A DNA stretch of 64,000 nt from the NCBI GenBank assembly GCA_028554795.2, contig CM068835.1, positions 55,609,719 to 55,673,718 of the forward strand. The letters run 5' to 3'. A program made the position numbers and the translations under genes. This document shows positions 61,685-64,000 of the stretch, piece by piece. Origin of the DNA: Sinohyriopsis cumingii. Taxonomy: Eukaryota; Mollusca; Bivalvia; Unionida; Unionidae. Position 1 is the stretch's first letter. Every line of letters starts with the position of its first letter. The notes beneath the pieces are model-generated. The model searched no databases. It was not told the DNA's origin and saw nothing but the letters and a program-made list of their open reading frames with translations.

Positions 61685-63441
61685 CCAAAAATATGTGTTC
61701 ATTAACATTTCTAATAAAAGAATTTTTAATTTTCGTAATGATTTGTCTGTTTAAATTCCATCGTTTCCAAAATTTGCGTTGTTTTCTAGCTTACAAAAAA
61801 TCTGTTCTAATTTTGTCACACATTTTCTGGGAATCTGCATATACAATATTTAAGTATGCATTGATATTCTTTTTAAACAATACATATTTAAATATAATTA
61901 ATTTCTATTTTATGCAAATACATGTAATATGTCTCAACAACTATTGTTCACATAAGTGCTTTACATCAGTATAGGAGTTATCTACAAGGTGAACGTGAAC
62001 GCATTCCACGAAATATACTGACCAGCATGCATAATCTATTAAGTACTGAGGAATGATATTAGAACCACAAAACCGCAAATTAGATACTGATGACCGGACA
62101 GTCAGAGAGATATATAGAAATTTATGTTAATCAAACAATTGTACTTGATAACCTTCTCCTTCATGTCCAGGTTTCTTCTTGAAATACCCACAAGATGACG
62201 ATTTTCGAATGTGTTCAAGGATCGGATCATCAAAATGTTATAGATTGGAATGATTATAGCACCGAAAAGGCATAGGACATCGATTCCTTCCCCTGAAATT
62301 GGAAATTGAAAAATTCTACTTTTAAAATTAGAAATTCTCTACATTTGACACAAGGTAAAATCTCGTGTGCTGCTTACTTCAAACTTCATAATTGATTAGA
62401 ATATTCATACTGCCAGGAAAACTTAATTGCATGGCTTGACCTAGCTTCAAATCTGATAAATCTGATAACAAAATTTATATTGAAGCAACCGGATTGAAAA
62501 CAAGGCAGCAAATTATAAGGCAATATTTAAATTAAATCTGATTATAACCTCAGAACGAAGCCAAGTTGATCAAATGTTCATTATGGACTTCATTAAGTGT
62601 TAGAATGATAAGCAGTGCAGAGGCAACAATATTTACCCTTACAAAGTAATGTTAACAGAATTACAGGTAAGACTTTATACATGAAGATGCTGTACACATA
62701 CCATATGACGTATTAGGTTAAATATAACATAATTCTCAGACAGTTACATGGAATAAGAGGACTAACATTGAAAACGTTACAAAAATAATTCATGGTTCCA
62801 GGGTCAGAATATAAAGCAATAAAGATGGATTTAATAGATCCCCTATTGTATCAACTGTTTAACGTGTACTTGATATACATATCTGAATGAAGAAGGGTGT
62901 TCATTTAGGCTATGAGATAAGTAGATAGCAAATTATCTGTTTGTATTTAAATAAAAAATCTTAACAAGAAATTGACTATGAAATACGCATAATTAATATT
63001 TTTGAAAAACACAACTTTACATAACTTGATTATAATTTCAGTTATAGCTCACAACAATCAAAAATCAGTTATTCACTGTAAACATTATGTCACCAACGTA
63101 TCAAAATCATTTTAGTCCATTGTAAAAGTAACAAACAAAATAATTGCACACCGAGACAAAGATGGTCCATGTATATTTTTATAAAGATGTTAACTATCTC
63201 TTGATGGTATGTTTCACTTTTAGTCCGGGACTGAAGATTGTAATTTTAGATTGATGTTGTTTAGTTGAGGTTTGAGTTCTAGAATATGACAATAAATGCT
63301 TCATAAAAGAGAACATGTTAATATTTAGAGATAATATTCTGACTGGAGGAATGAGTCTTACGATGTATATCAAGTCGGAATGAATCGTGAAATAGGCTAG
63401 GTAAGGATGAATTGCGACTAACACTCTTAGTAGAGAAGTGG

Positions 63442-63442
<1 letters not shown>
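61685..63442. other. AT-rich non-coding stretch
   Basis: An open frame at 61693-61974 is AT-rich and hydrophobic; nothing supports it as a gene. No repeats of note. Confidence 0.5.

Positions 63443-63521
<79 letters not shown>
63443..63521. repeat. TA microsatellite
   Basis: Pure TA tract of about 79 bp; its flank does not match the module at 24270 and 53711. Confidence 0.97.
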
Positions 63522-63526
<5 letters not shown>

Positions 63527-64000
63527 ATTATTGTTTCATATTTCCTATTACTGTTGTTATTTTAATACCAATCTACAGACGTATTTAATGTTCTCTTTAG
63601 AATTAACCTGAGCTGAATGATTTGGTTCGTCCATTCATTTGAATTAGAAGCTGCTCATGTGATGCTCTGGACTAAGCATTTGGAGATGATTCTGAATTCA
63701 TTCAAGGAGATTTTGGGCAATGACACGATGATGCACTCCAGACTGTTCTTAGATTAGCACATTCTGGACCTTGAATTTGTTAAAAACACTTTTTATTCGG
63801 ACTTGTTATAGAACTTTTGGGATCGTTTTAGATGTAATGTAATGATTTAGATGTAATTTGTAATATTGCAATTTCCTCCTGAAAGTTCAATTGTATAATT
63901 TAGAAAATTAAATTTGTGGTTACGGTTTACAAACTTTGTTTGTTGTTCTTCTTCTATTACTTTTCTTATGACTATAGAGTCGCACTATCATGGCAAAACC
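63522..64000. other. Non-coding right end of the window
   Basis: No gene or repeat seen. Confidence 0.5.

Overview
The window is AT-rich animal DNA from a large, repeat-loaded genome: long TA, ATT and CT microsatellites, small inverted-repeat elements, no bacterial-style operons, and introns or splice signals where a gene structure can be proposed. A heat-shock-type promoter with a 5'UTR intron, a hAT-like miniature element and degraded Polinton/adintovirus-type genes suggest a marine or freshwater invertebrate. A mollusc is my best guess, but no single gene proves it.

The dominant structure is a large tandem duplication. Bases 1-25491 (copy 1) recur as 25492-48386 (copy 2), and the first ~4 kb recur again as 48387-52267 (copy 3, partial). 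Copies 1 and 2 are nearly identical by eye. The main differences are one 3,000-bp deletion in copy 2 and much longer TA tracts in copy 2. Copy 3 is nearly identical only to about 49735 and clearly more diverged after that. From about 52.3 kb to the end the sequence is single-copy.

Each full unit has this layout (copy 1 coordinates): inverted-repeat MITEs, one nested in another (2481-3048); a degenerate 10-bp-phased repeat (3430-4030); a broken PHD-finger gene on the minus strand (4818-4486); a broken minus-strand gene of unknown kind (6535-5212) with a G-quadruplex motif inside it; a fossil virus-like block (about 7200-14345); a heat-shock-element/TATA promoter with a 5'UTR intron but no chaperone coding sequence (14567-15139); another broken minus-strand gene (17011-15150); and a ~970-bp tandem array (18590-22130).

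The virus-like block reads as the structural half of a Polinton/adintovirus-like element. It has a double-jelly-roll major-capsid-like gene, a small Ala-rich hydrophobic protein resembling adenovirus-type internal capsid peptides, an adenain-like cysteine protease fragment, a fibre-like protein, a long open frame of a probable capsid companion, and short unknown frames. Every long gene is broken. Many lesions are shared by both copies and so predate the 25-kb duplication; others are private. No polymerase or integrase was recognised in the block, although a small DNA-polymerase-B-like fragment lies far away at 59887-60093.

The right-hand single-copy region (52.3-64 kb) is mostly non-coding. 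It holds two candidate host exons (about 54.8 and 55.4 kb), a hAT-like MITE with a perfect 8-bp target duplication (61429-61676), and microsatellites. Identity estimates are by eye; nothing here was aligned or searched.
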